Assembly: GCF_020023385.1 (NCBI RefSeq)
Contig: NZ_JAIQCL010000003.1
Coordinates: 246,972 to 310,971, forward strand
Origin: Planococcus circulans
GTDB taxonomy: Bacteria > Bacillota > Bacilli > Bacillales_A > Planococcaceae
Reading direction: 5' to 3'
Length of the DNA: 64,000 nt
The translations under genes were made by a program, and so were the position numbers. This document shows, one piece after another, positions 42,618 to 51,176 of the stretch; within the stretch, counting starts at the first letter, position 1; every line of letters begins with the position of its first letter. The notes under the pieces are model-generated. The model was not told where the DNA came from and did not search any database. It saw only the letters and a program-made list of their open reading frames with translations.

Positions 42618-43204
42618 CTTTCATCTTCCACTACCACCGCGCCTTTATACATTTTGCCGTGGAGATCAGCCAGCTTTCCGGCCATGATTTCAGGAGAATC
42701 GTTAAAATCCTGTTTAATCCAATACAGAAAGAATCCCAGGCTGCCGTAGGTGACAAAGTAATTGAGCGCAGCTATATCGAGCTCACTTTCTTCCTCCAGG
42801 CGCAGCTCGGTGGCAGCCACTTGGACCAGGCTTTCACAAAACTGGTTCTGCGAGCCGGGGAGTACTTCTCCTTGGATGATCAGCCGAAAGATAAACTGAT
42901 GTTCATACATGTATTCGAAAATTGGCAGATGACGCTGCACATCTGTCGAGGAAAAGCGTTCCAACTCCTGGAAACTTTTCCGGAAATAGCCGACGAGGCC
43001 GTCCAGATGGTCTTCGACGACGGCCGCTAGCAGCTCGTTCAGATCCGTGTAATGGGAATAGAAGGTGACACGGTTGCAGTCAGCTTGCTTTGTGACTTCG
43101 GTGATGGTTAGCTGCTGGAGCTCTTTTTCTTCCATCAGCTGAAGCAGCGCTGTTTTCAGCTTTTTTTTGGTCCGCAGAATACGGCGGTCTTCTGTGCCCT
43201 TCAT
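42611..43204 (-). CDS. TetR-family transcriptional regulator
   Basis: 197-residue TetR regulator. The HTH spans about residues 30-55 (LTITEVTKQADCNRVTFYSHYTDLNELL), and a C-terminal TetR_C-type ligand domain follows. AGGAGGAG is well placed for the ATG. It is divergent from the SDR gene, and a TGTCC-N7-GGACA palindrome lies 20 bases upstream of its start. Control of the SDR and of itself is likely. Confidence 0.9.
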   Translation of the reverse strand: MKGTEDRRILRTKKKLKTALLQLMEEKELQQLTITEVTKQADCNRVTFYSHYTDLNELLAAVVEDHLDGLVGYFRKSFQELERFSSTDVQRHLPIFEYMYEHQFIFRLIIQGEVLPGSQNQFCESLVQVAATELRLEEESELDIAALNYFVTYGSLGFFLYWIKQDFNDSPEIMAGKLADLHGKMYKGAVVVEDERR

Positions 43205-43222
43205 CTTGAGCTCCTCCTGTTG

Positions 43223-43239
43223 TGTCCGAAAAATGGACA
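43223..43239. promoter_or_regulatory. putative TetR operator
   Basis: TGTCCGAAAAATGGACA is an inverted repeat with seven-base centre. Its AATGGACA half recurs 42 bases further on at 43274-43281, where TTGTCT follows. Both lie in the TetR/SDR intergenic region. Confidence 0.55.
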
Positions 43240-43361
43240 GGTTTGTAAATTAAGTATGACATGAATCTTGAATAATGGACAAACTCAATGATTGTCTGTT
43301 AACTTACATATGTAGTTTATTTTGAAAATGAATTTCAGCAGAATTTTAGGAGGAACAGAAA

Positions 43362-44096
43362 ATGGCACGTTTAGAAGGTAAAGTAGCGATTATTACAGGT
43401 GCGGCCCAAGGCATGGGTGCATCACATGCGAAAAAATTCATCGAAGAGGGTGCGAAGGTCGTGCTGACGGATTTGAACGAAGAAAAAGGCCAGGCTTTGG
43501 CAGCTGAACTTGGAGAAGATGCATTGTTCGTTAAGCAGAACGTGACGAGCGCGGAAGATTGGGAAGCAGTTGTGGCACAAGCCGAAAAAGCATTCGGTCC
43601 GGTGAACGTGCTGGTCAATAATGCCGGCATCACGATGGCGAAATCGATTCTTCAGACGACAGAAGAAGAATACCGCCGCATTGTGGACATTAACCAGGTA
43701 TCTGTGTTCCTTGGTATGAAAACCGTCATCCCGTCCATGCAAAAAGCCGGCGGCGGGTCGATCGTCAACATTTCATCCATGAATGGTTTGGTGGCTGGTG
43801 CCATCGGCTATACCGATACGAAATTCGCAGTTCGGGGTATGACCAAAGCGGCAGCGATGGAATGCGCCAACTACGGCATCCGTGTGAATTCCGTGCACCC
43901 CGGCGTTATTGCGACCCCGATGGTTGTTCAGGAAGACACCAAAGCGGCAGTCGAGGAATTTTCAAAGCATATCCCGTTGAAGCGCGTCGCACAATCAGAG
44001 GAAGTATCCAATATGGTGATGTTTCTTGCTTCGGACGAAGCAAGCTATTCCACAGGTTCGGAGTTTGTGGTGGACGGCGGCATGACAGCTCAATAA
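43362..44096 (+). CDS. short-chain dehydrogenase/reductase
   Basis: 244-residue classical SDR. Cofactor motif TGAAQGMGASHA near residue 12, NNAG near 86, catalytic Ser in NISSMNG near 137 and Tyr-x-x-x-Lys in GYTDTKFAV near 151 are all present. Asp near residue 37 (LTDLNE) points to NAD preference. The sequence looks like the 3-alpha/20-beta-hydroxysteroid dehydrogenase or glucose dehydrogenase-type group. AGGAGG precedes the ATG. Likely induced when the divergent TetR protein releases its operator. Substrate unknown. Confidence 0.93.
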   Translation: MARLEGKVAIITGAAQGMGASHAKKFIEEGAKVVLTDLNEEKGQALAAELGEDALFVKQNVTSAEDWEAVVAQAEKAFGPVNVLVNNAGITMAKSILQTTEEEYRRIVDINQVSVFLGMKTVIPSMQKAGGGSIVNISSMNGLVAGAIGYTDTKFAVRGMTKAAAMECANYGIRVNSVHPGVIATPMVVQEDTKAAVEEFSKHIPLKRVAQSEEVSNMVMFLASDEASYSTGSEFVVDGGMTAQ

Positions 44097-44104
44097 GCAG
44101 AAAT

Positions 44105-44148
44105 AAATACGGCCATTACGCGGATTTCAGCGTAATGGCCGTATTTTT
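44105..44148. terminator. bidirectional terminator
   Basis: AAATACGGCCATTACGC pairs with GCGTAATGGCCGTATTT over an eight-base loop and is followed by TT. It lies between convergent genes. Confidence 0.93.
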
Positions 44149-44749
44149 AAAGTTTCTGGTGTTTTTTATTGAGGAACAATACAAGCACGGGGCCGATGAT
44201 CGGGATCCAGGCGAGCGCTTTGCGTTTCGCCTCCGGATAGAAGCGGTGGACAGTGTAGACGGATAAGCCCCACAGCACAAACCAATCAACGGTCATGACA
44301 GATACCAGACCTGACGTGAAAAAGGCTTCGCGGTAGGCGGCCAGTGAAAAACCCTGCAGCAGCGTCAGTCCGTTGACGGCCCAGGACAGCATCAGGAGAA
44401 TGAGCCAGAAGCGGGAACCGAGAAAGCGAACGAGCCATTTCGGTGTACGCAACCCTCTTTCAGCTTGCCGATCGCCGAAAGCGAAATACAATAGGAGTGA
44501 AAATGCGCCGACGCCGAAAGACAAAAGCGCGAACGGCCAGGCCGGCCATTTTTGCCGGTCATTCAGCAGCAGCAAGGTCAAAAAAACTATCGGAAACAAC
44601 CCGAGCGAGTTGAAGACGGCCAGTACCAGCGGGTCGATTTCCCCCAGCTGACCGCTGAAGATATTCGACAGAACGGGATCGGTCTCGCCGCCGGGTGCAA
44701 GAAAAACAGCATAGCCGACCAGCAGCAGCCAAACAAGTAAAAAAATCAC
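44147..44749 (-). CDS. membrane protein, about six spans
   Basis: 200-residue integral membrane protein with about six hydrophobic segments and an FGDRQAERGLRTPKW loop in the middle. I do not recognise the family. Three starts are possible: GTG 44758, ATG 44755 and GTG 44749; AGGAG is eight bases from the last, which I chose. It is a single gene. Function unknown. Confidence 0.7.
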   Translation of the reverse strand: MIFLLVWLLLVGYAVFLAPGGETDPVLSNIFSGQLGEIDPLVLAVFNSLGLFPIVFLTLLLLNDRQKWPAWPFALLSFGVGAFSLLLYFAFGDRQAERGLRTPKWLVRFLGSRFWLILLMLSWAVNGLTLLQGFSLAAYREAFFTSGLVSVMTVDWFVLWGLSVYTVHRFYPEAKRKALAWIPIIGPVLVLFLNKKHQKL

Positions 44750-44934
44750 GGTCATCACTCCTTTTTCATCCTACTCTATTAACCCATGAGTTCCCTGAAG
44801 AATCCATCGGCAAACCGCTAGTTGACGTTTAAGAAAATCGTAAAGCCACTTGAAGTGGGGGAGAAGCTTTTGCTATTCAAAAAAAACATTTAAACTAGCT
44901 GCCTATTTTTATTCAGAAAAAAGAGAATATTTAC

Positions 44935-44963
44935 TTGAAGTTTTAGGTCCGCCGTACTATGAT
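44935..44963 (+). promoter_or_regulatory. sigma-A promoter of uxaC
   Basis: TTGAAG (44935-44940) and TATGAT (44958-44963) with a 17-base spacer. It is followed by the ROK-type operator and a cre-like site, giving a leader of about 85 bases. Confidence 0.7.
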
Positions 44964-44975
44964 GAAGATATTCAA

Positions 44976-44999
44976 TTAGTTTGTCGGTCAAACAAATTA
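44976..44999 (+). promoter_or_regulatory. ROK-type operator upstream of uxaC
   Basis: The core AGTTTGTCGGTCAAACAAAT begins two bases in. A near-identical core occurs at 53281-53300 before the symporter gene. Both resemble the XylR operators of Bacillus (TTAGTTTGTTT half-sites). Located just downstream of the promoter, it is suited to repression by the ROK protein at 46536. Confidence 0.75.
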
Positions 45000-45023
45000 T
45001 TTAATGTAAAGTTACTATTCAAT

Positions 45024-45037
45024 TTAAAGCGCTTACA
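45024..45037. promoter_or_regulatory. cre-like catabolite repression site
   Basis: On the minus strand TGTAAGCGCTTTAA fits the cre consensus TGWAANCGNTNWCA with one mismatch. It lies 20 bases before the uxaC start codon, so CcpA could block transcription. Confidence 0.65.
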
Positions 45038-45056
45038 ATCGAAAAGGGGTATGAAT

Positions 45057-46475
45057 ATGAAAACTTTCATCACAGAAGATTTCTTGCTGTACAATGACAC
45101 GGCAAAAGAGCTTTACCACCAGACGGCCAAGCATCTACCGATCATCGACTACCACAACCATTTAAGCCAGGATGAAATTTTCGAAGATAAAAACTATGCA
45201 AACCTCACTGAAATCTGGCTGGCAGGCGATCATTACAAATGGCGTGCCATGCGGGCGAACGGCATCAGTGAACCGTATATTACTGGAGACAAAAGTGATT
45301 ATGAAAAGTTTTTGGCCTGGGCAAAGACCGTTCCGAACTTATTCGGCAATCCCTTGTACCACTGGACGCATCTAGAACTGCTCCATTATTTCGGAATCGA
45401 TGAAATTCTGAATGAAGCGTCCGCCCCGGCTATTTGGGAAGAAGCGAACCGTCAACTCGCAACTCCTGAACTGTCGGTGCGATCTATCCTGAAAAAAGAA
45501 AAAGTGGAATTTGTCGGCACGACGGATGATCCCACGGATGACCTGGCGACCCACAAGAAATTGGCGGAAGAGGGATTCGCCATCCAAGTTTCACCATCCT
45601 TCCGTCCAGACAAAGGCTTAGCTATCGAAAAAGCTGAATTTTCTTCTTGGGTCGACAAGCTGGAGACGGCTTCCGGCTTGCCGATGCGCAGTTATGATGC
45701 GTTCTTGGAAGGGTTGGCGAAGCGTGTCGATTATTTTGATGAGCATGGCTGCCGAAGCTCCGATCACGGCATCAGTGTCCTGTTCTTTGAAAAAACAACG
45801 AAGGAAGAAGCGGCAGCTGCTTTCAGCAAACGCCGGGACGGGCACGAACTGACCGCCAAAGAAATCGACCAGTTCAAAACCTATACACTGCTTGAGCTCG
45901 GGCGTTTGTATGCGGAAAAAGGATGGGTTATGCAATTGCACTTGAGCCCTCTGCGCAATAACAATACGAAAATGTTCAATGCAATCGGACCGGACAGCGG
46001 CTTCGATTCAATCGGCGATCTTTTGCTGGCAGACAAATTGTCCGGCTTACTGGATGCAATGGACGTCAAGGATCAATTGCCGAAAACGGTTCTGTACAGC
46101 TTGAACTCACGGGATAACAATATCCTGGCTGCTATGGCAGGGAATTTCCAAAGTGCCGGAATTCCGGGGAAAGTGCAGGCAGGAACAGCCTGGTGGTTCA
46201 ATGACCATATCGATGGCATGGAAGACCATATGAAAACGTTGGCGAATATCGGCTTGATCAGCAATTTCATCGGGATGCTGACAGATTCCAGAAGCTTCCT
46301 GTCCTTCTCCAGACATGAGTATTTCAGAAGAATCCTCTGCAATCTGCTGGGTTCATGGGCAGAAGAAGGAAAAGTCCCGAAAGACATGGAGCTGCTTGAG
46401 AAATACGTGAAGAACATCTGTTACGACAATGCCAGTAATTTCTTCAATGTCAAAGAGCAGGTTGCGGTCTCCTAA
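45057..46475 (+). CDS. uxaC: uronate isomerase
   Basis: 472-residue amidohydrolase-fold isomerase converting D-glucuronate to D-fructuronate and D-galacturonate to D-tagaturonate. The metal motif DYHNHLS carries His33 and His35, and HWTHLELLHYFGI (about 107), GTTDDPTDDLATH (about 160) and QLHLSPLRNNN (about 297) are family blocks. Length is typical. The frame is open upstream to 44850, but AAGGGG is seven bases before the ATG at 45057, and the upstream part is the promoter and operator region. It is the entry enzyme of hexuronate catabolism. Confidence 0.95.
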   Translation: MKTFITEDFLLYNDTAKELYHQTAKHLPIIDYHNHLSQDEIFEDKNYANLTEIWLAGDHYKWRAMRANGISEPYITGDKSDYEKFLAWAKTVPNLFGNPLYHWTHLELLHYFGIDEILNEASAPAIWEEANRQLATPELSVRSILKKEKVEFVGTTDDPTDDLATHKKLAEEGFAIQVSPSFRPDKGLAIEKAEFSSWVDKLETASGLPMRSYDAFLEGLAKRVDYFDEHGCRSSDHGISVLFFEKTTKEEAAAAFSKRRDGHELTAKEIDQFKTYTLLELGRLYAEKGWVMQLHLSPLRNNNTKMFNAIGPDSGFDSIGDLLLADKLSGLLDAMDVKDQLPKTVLYSLNSRDNNILAAMAGNFQSAGIPGKVQAGTAWWFNDHIDGMEDHMKTLANIGLISNFIGMLTDSRSFLSFSRHEYFRRILCNLLGSWAEEGKVPKDMELLEKYVKNICYDNASNFFNVKEQVAVS

Positions 46476-46479
46476 ATGA

Positions 46480-46518
46480 AAATATCCCCTTCTGCCAAAC
46501 AGGCAGAAGGGGATATTT
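46480..46518. terminator. bidirectional terminator
   Basis: AAATATCCCCTTCTGCC pairs perfectly with GGCAGAAGGGGATATTT across a five-base loop, between uxaC and the convergent ROK gene. Confidence 0.93.
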
Positions 46519-46535
46519 GATTTTGCTGCATTGGT

Positions 46536-47729
46536 TTATGAAACCGGTAAGTTGGCTGGAAGATGTTCCGCAGACAGCGAAAGCCGAAGCTCGGGAACTT
46601 CCAAAAATCGATTGACTGCCAAAGCGCAAGCACCCATGACGCAGGCATCCTTGCCGAGTTCAGACAATTTCAGTTCGCGGTATTGATTGAAAGTGGAATG
46701 CAGGTGGCTTTTGATCCTGTCGAGTGCGTCCGGCAACATCTTCAGTATTTCGCTGTTGAGCACCAGTGTCTCAGGGTTGTAGAGATTGATGACATTGTTC
46801 AGGCCAATCGACAAATACTCGAAAAATTGCTCGATATATTGGCATACCTCTGGATCTTTTTCTGTTATCCAGTTGCGCAGCTCGGCATAGCTGGCGTCGG
46901 GTTTGTTTTTCAACACCGCTATTTCCTGCAGCATGCGAGATTCGGAAGCATAGAGCTCCCAACAGCCGCGGTTGCCGCAGGTACATTGTTTGCCGCCGGG
47001 GAAAATGATCATATGGCCCATTTCGCCGGCATACCCGTTGTAGCCCTTCAACAGTTCCCCGTCCAGGATAATGCCAAGCCCCATGCCCGAATACATCGCG
47101 ATGCTCAACAGGTTTTCACTGTCATGGTGATTGAATACCTTTTCAGCGAAAGCAGACAGGTTCGCGTTGTTTTCGATGTAGATGTCCACGTCGATTTCTT
47201 TTTCAATGTCGGCTTTCAAGTCTTTTTCCCGCCATTGGTGCTGTGGGACGAAAAACACTTTCTCGTCTTTGCCGACCGTACCATGGATTCCGATAACTGC
47301 ACCGACCATGCCGTATCGGCTGTCCGCGCATTGGAGCTGGAATTCTTTTATTTCGGCGAGGACCAATTGAAGAATGGTCTCATAATCGGACGTTTCCAGT
47401 GGAACATCCTTTGAAAGGACCGGATAGCCCAAAAGATCGGACAGCGTGTAGGTGATGTGCTTGGCGTCAAGGTCGATGCCAAGCGCAAATCCGGCTTTCC
47501 GGTTGAGTGACAGCATGATGGGTCTTCTGCCAAGTGCCGTATGTTCCTGCTGGGTTTCGTAGATCAATTCTTCATCGAGCAGATCCGCTACCTGAACAGA
47601 AATGGTCGCTTTGTTCAAGCCGACTGTTTTCGCAAGGTCCGCACGTGAAATCATGCCGTATTCGATGATTTTTTGGAGAATCAAGCTTCTGTTTATCTTT
47701 TTGATATAGGATCCATCGCCAGTAACCAT
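46536..47729 (-). CDS. ROK-family transcriptional repressor
   Basis: 397-residue regulator with the XylR/NagC layout. The N-terminal winged helix includes SRADLAKTVGLNKATIS (residues about 28-44). The ROK sugar-binding domain follows with GIDLDAKHIT near 84 and a complete zinc site: His239 and the CTCGNRGCWE motif with Cys249, Cys251, Cys256. It is convergent with uxaC. Its probable operators are at 44976 and 53279, with a half-site (TAGTTTGTAAA) at 47950-47960 upstream of its own gene. A hexuronate or related sugar acid is the expected inducer. Confidence 0.92.
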   Translation of the reverse strand: MVTGDGSYIKKINRSLILQKIIEYGMISRADLAKTVGLNKATISVQVADLLDEELIYETQQEHTALGRRPIMLSLNRKAGFALGIDLDAKHITYTLSDLLGYPVLSKDVPLETSDYETILQLVLAEIKEFQLQCADSRYGMVGAVIGIHGTVGKDEKVFFVPQHQWREKDLKADIEKEIDVDIYIENNANLSAFAEKVFNHHDSENLLSIAMYSGMGLGIILDGELLKGYNGYAGEMGHMIIFPGGKQCTCGNRGCWELYASESRMLQEIAVLKNKPDASYAELRNWITEKDPEVCQYIEQFFEYLSIGLNNVINLYNPETLVLNSEILKMLPDALDRIKSHLHSTFNQYRELKLSELGKDACVMGACALAVNRFLEVPELRLSLSAEHLPANLPVS

Positions 47730-47958
47730 TTTATCTTTCCTCCGTATTAATAGTTTTCGCAGGCATAAATGAATGCAGGCGTTCTTATTTGGAGCATCCG
47801 AATGCTTTCACCGGTGTCCTTCTATGTTAAAAGCATACCATAAAGAAAATGGTTTCTGCCGAATAACAAGCCATCGGCACAGCGGCAGTCCGAAAAATCC
47901 TCATTGCATCCAAAAGATTTGTCGCGTACCTTTACACTAATGAACGAAATAGTTTGTA

Positions 47959-48041
47959 AATTATCCGAAGCAATTCTGCATAAAGCATTCTCGGATAATT
48001 TTATCTATAAAATAGGCATTTACAGATAATGAAGTTATCTG
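47959..48041 (+). promoter_or_regulatory. multi-site control region of the AraC-type gene
   Basis: Lies in the 341-base gap 47730-48070. AATTATCCGA (47959-47968) and TCGGATAATT (47991-48000) are a perfect ten-base inverted repeat 32 bases apart. CAGATAATGAAGTTATCTG (48023-48041) is a second palindrome using nearly the same TTATCYG half-site. The spacing of about three helical turns suggests looping or cooperative AraC binding. The rest of the gap shows only the ROK half-site. Confidence 0.6.
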
Positions 48042-48070
48042 AAATTAATATAGAATGGGGGTAGATTCAT

Positions 48071-48949
48071 TTGAAAGGCAGGATTTATATCGAAAAGCCG
48101 ATTATGGTGAATTACCGGATGGACAGGCATTGGGAACATATTGATTATCACTCCCATCAGGAATATGAGATTTATTTTTTTCATGCGGGTTCGTGCCGCT
48201 ATTTGATCCATGACCAGATTTACGATTTGGAGCCGGGTGACATTCTTCTGATGGACGGAATGGCTCTTCACAAGCCGAATACTTCCCCAAACAGTGAATA
48301 TGTCCGGAGCATGATCCATTTTTCGCCTCAGTGGATCGAAGGCGCTTTAAAAGAAGTGAGTGGCCTGAATTTGTTGGATGTCTTCCAAAAGCTGCATTAT
48401 TGTCTGATTCGCACAAATGAAAATGAAGAATCCAGGCAATTGGAGAAATTGATCTCCCGTTTGGAGGAAGTGTATCGGAGTAAGGACTTTACCGGAGTAC
48501 TGAAAGAAACAGAAATGAAGATTCTGTTGCTGCAGATTCTCGTGCAGGTCAACCGTCTGGGACAAATCGATTCGTTGAAATTACCTGGAAAGAAAGCCGA
48601 AAAGGAAGAGCATGCAGAAAACATCGCCGCCTATATCCAAGAGCATTATCACCAAAAAATAACGGTGGCTTCCATTGGAGAAGCATTAAATTTAAGTAAA
48701 TCCTATACATCTCATGTTTTTAAAGAGATGACGGGCTTCACCATTATGGAATACGTCATGGGCTGCCGGTTGAACCGGGTGAAATACCTGCTTGAGGCAG
48801 AACCGAAAAAGGCGCTGAAAGAAATCGCTCATGACAGCGGTTTTGAAAGCGTTTCCCATTTCAGTCGTTATTTCAAAGAAAAAGTGGGGATGACCGCAAA
48901 AGTCTATCGGAATTTACGCCTAAAAAAATACAGTGAGGAGAATGTATGA
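48071..48949 (+). CDS. AraC-family transcriptional regulator
   Basis: 292-residue regulator. The N-terminal cupin (AraC_binding) has HSHQEYEIYFFHAGSC-type residues near 20-35 and DLEPGDILLMDG near 50. The C-terminal pair of helix-turn-helices covers about 190-285, including ITVASIGEALNLSKSYTSHV and the IAHDSGFESVSHFSRYFK signature. A TTG start follows GGGGG. Its stop overlaps the start of the first oxidoreductase gene (TGATG), so it is co-expressed with the operon it probably activates. Confidence 0.9.
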   Translation: MKGRIYIEKPIMVNYRMDRHWEHIDYHSHQEYEIYFFHAGSCRYLIHDQIYDLEPGDILLMDGMALHKPNTSPNSEYVRSMIHFSPQWIEGALKEVSGLNLLDVFQKLHYCLIRTNENEESRQLEKLISRLEEVYRSKDFTGVLKETEMKILLLQILVQVNRLGQIDSLKLPGKKAEKEEHAENIAAYIQEHYHQKITVASIGEALNLSKSYTSHVFKEMTGFTIMEYVMGCRLNRVKYLLEAEPKKALKEIAHDSGFESVSHFSRYFKEKVGMTAKVYRNLRLKKYSEENV

Positions 48950-50109
48950 TGAAAAAATTGAGATTAGGAATTATCGGATTGGGAGCACAAGGAGGCGCAT
49001 ATGCAGGATTTATCACCGAAGGCAAAGTGCCGAACATGGAAATCGGGGCAATCTGCGATATCGATCCTGAAAAAAAGAAGCTGGCAGCTGAAAAATATCC
49101 GGACATCCCTTTTTATGATGATTATATTGCATTGATCGAAAGTGGCGACGTGGATGCTATCGTAACCTGTGTGCCGCATTACCTGCACCCGGAAATGGGC
49201 ATCAATGCACTGAAGAGAGACGTTCATGCATTATTGGAAAAACCGGCGGGTGTCTATACAAAGCAAGTCAAGGAATTGAACGATTTTGCTGCGACCAAGC
49301 CTGAATTGACATTCGGCATCATGTTCAACCAAAGAGCTAACGAATTGTATCAGAAGGTCAAGTCGGTTATCGACAACGGTGAAATCGGCGGCATCCGCCG
49401 CACCAACTGGATCATCACGACTTGGTGGAGACCTCAGGGCTATTACGATCAAAGTGCATGGAGAGCGACTTGGGAAGGCGAAGGCGGCGGTGTGCTGGTT
49501 AACCAGGCACCACATCAGCTGGACCTGCTGCAATGGATTGCGGGTATGCCGAAAAAAGTTTATTCCAATGTGAAATACGGCTACCAGCGGGACATCGCGG
49601 TGGAAGATGAAGTGACGGCATTGCTGGATTACGGCAATGGGGCAACTGGCGTATTCGTCACAGCCACTCATGACATCATGGGAACTGACCGTTTTGAAAT
49701 TCTCGGCGATAAAGGGAAAATCGTAGTTGATGACAGCAAGAAAGTCACCATCAAGCGCCTGAAAGTACCGGAAGCTGAAATGAGCGCGAAGATGGACATG
49801 CAGGACGTCATGAAAATCTTCATGGGCACGGGTGCAGCAGATATCTACGACGAGGAAGTATTGGAGTTTGAAAATGTCTGGGGTGCTCAGCATACAGACG
49901 TATTGAAGAACTTTGCTGCCAACGTACTGGACGGTACACCGCTGCTCGCTCCGGGCAGCGATGGAATCCAAGGTGTGGCACTTGCGAATGCGATTCATCT
50001 TTCAAGCTGGCTAGATAAAGAAGTGGAATTGCCGGTGGATGAAGACTTGTATTTTGCTGAACTGAACAAAAAGATTGAAGAAGAAAAAACTGCGCTGGTC
50101 CAAAAATAA
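48949..50109 (+). CDS. Gfo/Idh/MocA oxidoreductase (first)
   Basis: 386-residue NAD(P)-dependent sugar oxidoreductase. The Rossmann motif is GIIGLGAQGGAYAGF near residue 7, the family signature LLEKPAG lies near 95, and a C-terminal alpha/beta domain follows with GGGVLVNQAPHQLDLLQW near 183, which supplies the catalytic His. ATGs at 48946 and 48949 are both possible; GAGGAG is eight bases from the second. It resembles the enzymes that oxidise free or glycosidic sugars at C3 or other positions. First structural gene of the operon. Confidence 0.92.
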   Translation: MKKLRLGIIGLGAQGGAYAGFITEGKVPNMEIGAICDIDPEKKKLAAEKYPDIPFYDDYIALIESGDVDAIVTCVPHYLHPEMGINALKRDVHALLEKPAGVYTKQVKELNDFAATKPELTFGIMFNQRANELYQKVKSVIDNGEIGGIRRTNWIITTWWRPQGYYDQSAWRATWEGEGGGVLVNQAPHQLDLLQWIAGMPKKVYSNVKYGYQRDIAVEDEVTALLDYGNGATGVFVTATHDIMGTDRFEILGDKGKIVVDDSKKVTIKRLKVPEAEMSAKMDMQDVMKIFMGTGAADIYDEEVLEFENVWGAQHTDVLKNFAANVLDGTPLLAPGSDGIQGVALANAIHLSSWLDKEVELPVDEDLYFAELNKKIEEEKTALVQK

Positions 50110-50113
50110 GAAC

Positions 50114-50155
50114 GGAAAACAAACTCATCGCCGATTTGGCTTTGAGTTGTTTTTC
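50114..50155 (+). terminator. imperfect intra-operon terminator or attenuator
   Basis: AACAAACTCA with GCC pairs imperfectly with GGC and TGAGTTGTT (one bulge, one mismatch), and TTTT follows. It sits between the first and second oxidoreductase genes and could lower downstream expression. Confidence 0.55.
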
Positions 50156-50171
50156 ACAGAGGAGAAGCCAT

Positions 50172-51176
50172 ATGTTGAAAATAGGAGTAATTGGCCTTGG
50201 GGATATTTCCAAAATTCATATCCCGGTCATTCAAAGCAATCCCGATGCTGTCCTGACAGCTGTCTGTGACTTGGATGAAAGCCTGGCGGTGGCCGGAGCC
50301 GCCTTCTATACCGATTACCGTGAGATGCTTGCCACAGAAACGCTTGACTGCGTCCATATCTGCCTGCCGCATCATCTTCATTACGAGGCCACAAAAGCCT
50401 GCGTCGAAAAAGGCGTCCATGTTTTTCAGGAAAAGCCCTTGGCGCTTAATGCCAAAGAAGGCGGTTCTTTAGTGGAGCTGGAAAAACGCTATAAAGACGT
50501 GAAGATCTGCATCTGCCTGCAGAACCGCTTGAACGAAACAGTGGAGAAGCTGCAGGAAATCGTGGAGAGCGGCGAATACGGACGGGTGCTCGGCATTAAA
50601 GGCCTGGTAGCCTGGTTCCGTCCGAAAGCCTATTACGACATCAAACCCTGGCGCGGCCGGATGGACTTGGCGGGGGGCGGCGTGATGATCAACCAGGCCC
50701 TGCACACGATGGACCTGATGCAGCTGTTTGGCGGGGAGCTTGTGAAAATCAAAGGGTCGATCGACCAATTGCTGGATTACGGCATTGAAGTGGAGGATAC
50801 GGCTACTGCCAATATGCAATTTACGAACGGCGCAACCGGCCTTCTTTTTGCCACCAATGCCAATAGCGTCAACTCATCTGTGGAACTCCAGGTGATTTTG
50901 GAAAAAGGCAAGTTCACCATTAAAGACAGTATTCTGACACAGTCGGATGACGATGGGCGGAAAGAGATAATCATTGAAGATGAAAAGCTGCCCGGAACCA
51001 AGTTTTATTACGGCGCTAGCCATGCAAAACTGATTAATCTGTTCTATGACTGCATCAAAAACGACACAGATCAGTATATCCATGCAAAAGATGCACAAAC
51101 CTCAATGGAAATGATCCAGGCGATCCGTGATTCAAGCGAAGACAGAAAAGAAATAGCAATGGAGGTCTACCAATGA
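50172..51176 (+). CDS. Gfo/Idh/MocA oxidoreductase (second)
   Basis: 334-residue member of the same family. GVIGLGDISKIHIPVI starts at residue 4, CLPHHLHYEA near 68, FQEKPLALN near 88, and GGGVMINQALHTMDLMQLFGG near 169 holds the catalytic His. It is about 50 residues shorter than the first copy. The start at 50172 is set by GAGGAG. Its stop overlaps the next gene's start by four bases. Acting with the other paralogues it may catalyse the reverse step of an oxidise-modify-reduce cycle. Confidence 0.92.
   Translation: MLKIGVIGLGDISKIHIPVIQSNPDAVLTAVCDLDESLAVAGAAFYTDYREMLATETLDCVHICLPHHLHYEATKACVEKGVHVFQEKPLALNAKEGGSLVELEKRYKDVKICICLQNRLNETVEKLQEIVESGEYGRVLGIKGLVAWFRPKAYYDIKPWRGRMDLAGGGVMINQALHTMDLMQLFGGELVKIKGSIDQLLDYGIEVEDTATANMQFTNGATGLLFATNANSVNSSVELQVILEKGKFTIKDSILTQSDDDGRKEIIIEDEKLPGTKFYYGASHAKLINLFYDCIKNDTDQYIHAKDAQTSMEMIQAIRDSSEDRKEIAMEVYQ

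Noticed and set aside
44850-45056. N-terminal extension of the uxaC frame by 69 residues
   Set aside because: The extension has no ribosome site and covers a clear promoter, operator and cre-like site; UxaC has its normal length from 45057.
46563-47414. Long plus-strand frame antisense to the ROK gene
   Set aside because: It mirrors a conserved gene with full domain motifs, has no motif of its own and low-quality composition. The same holds for 2225-3028, 7662-8612, 9523-9708, 3572-4159 and 49231-49998.
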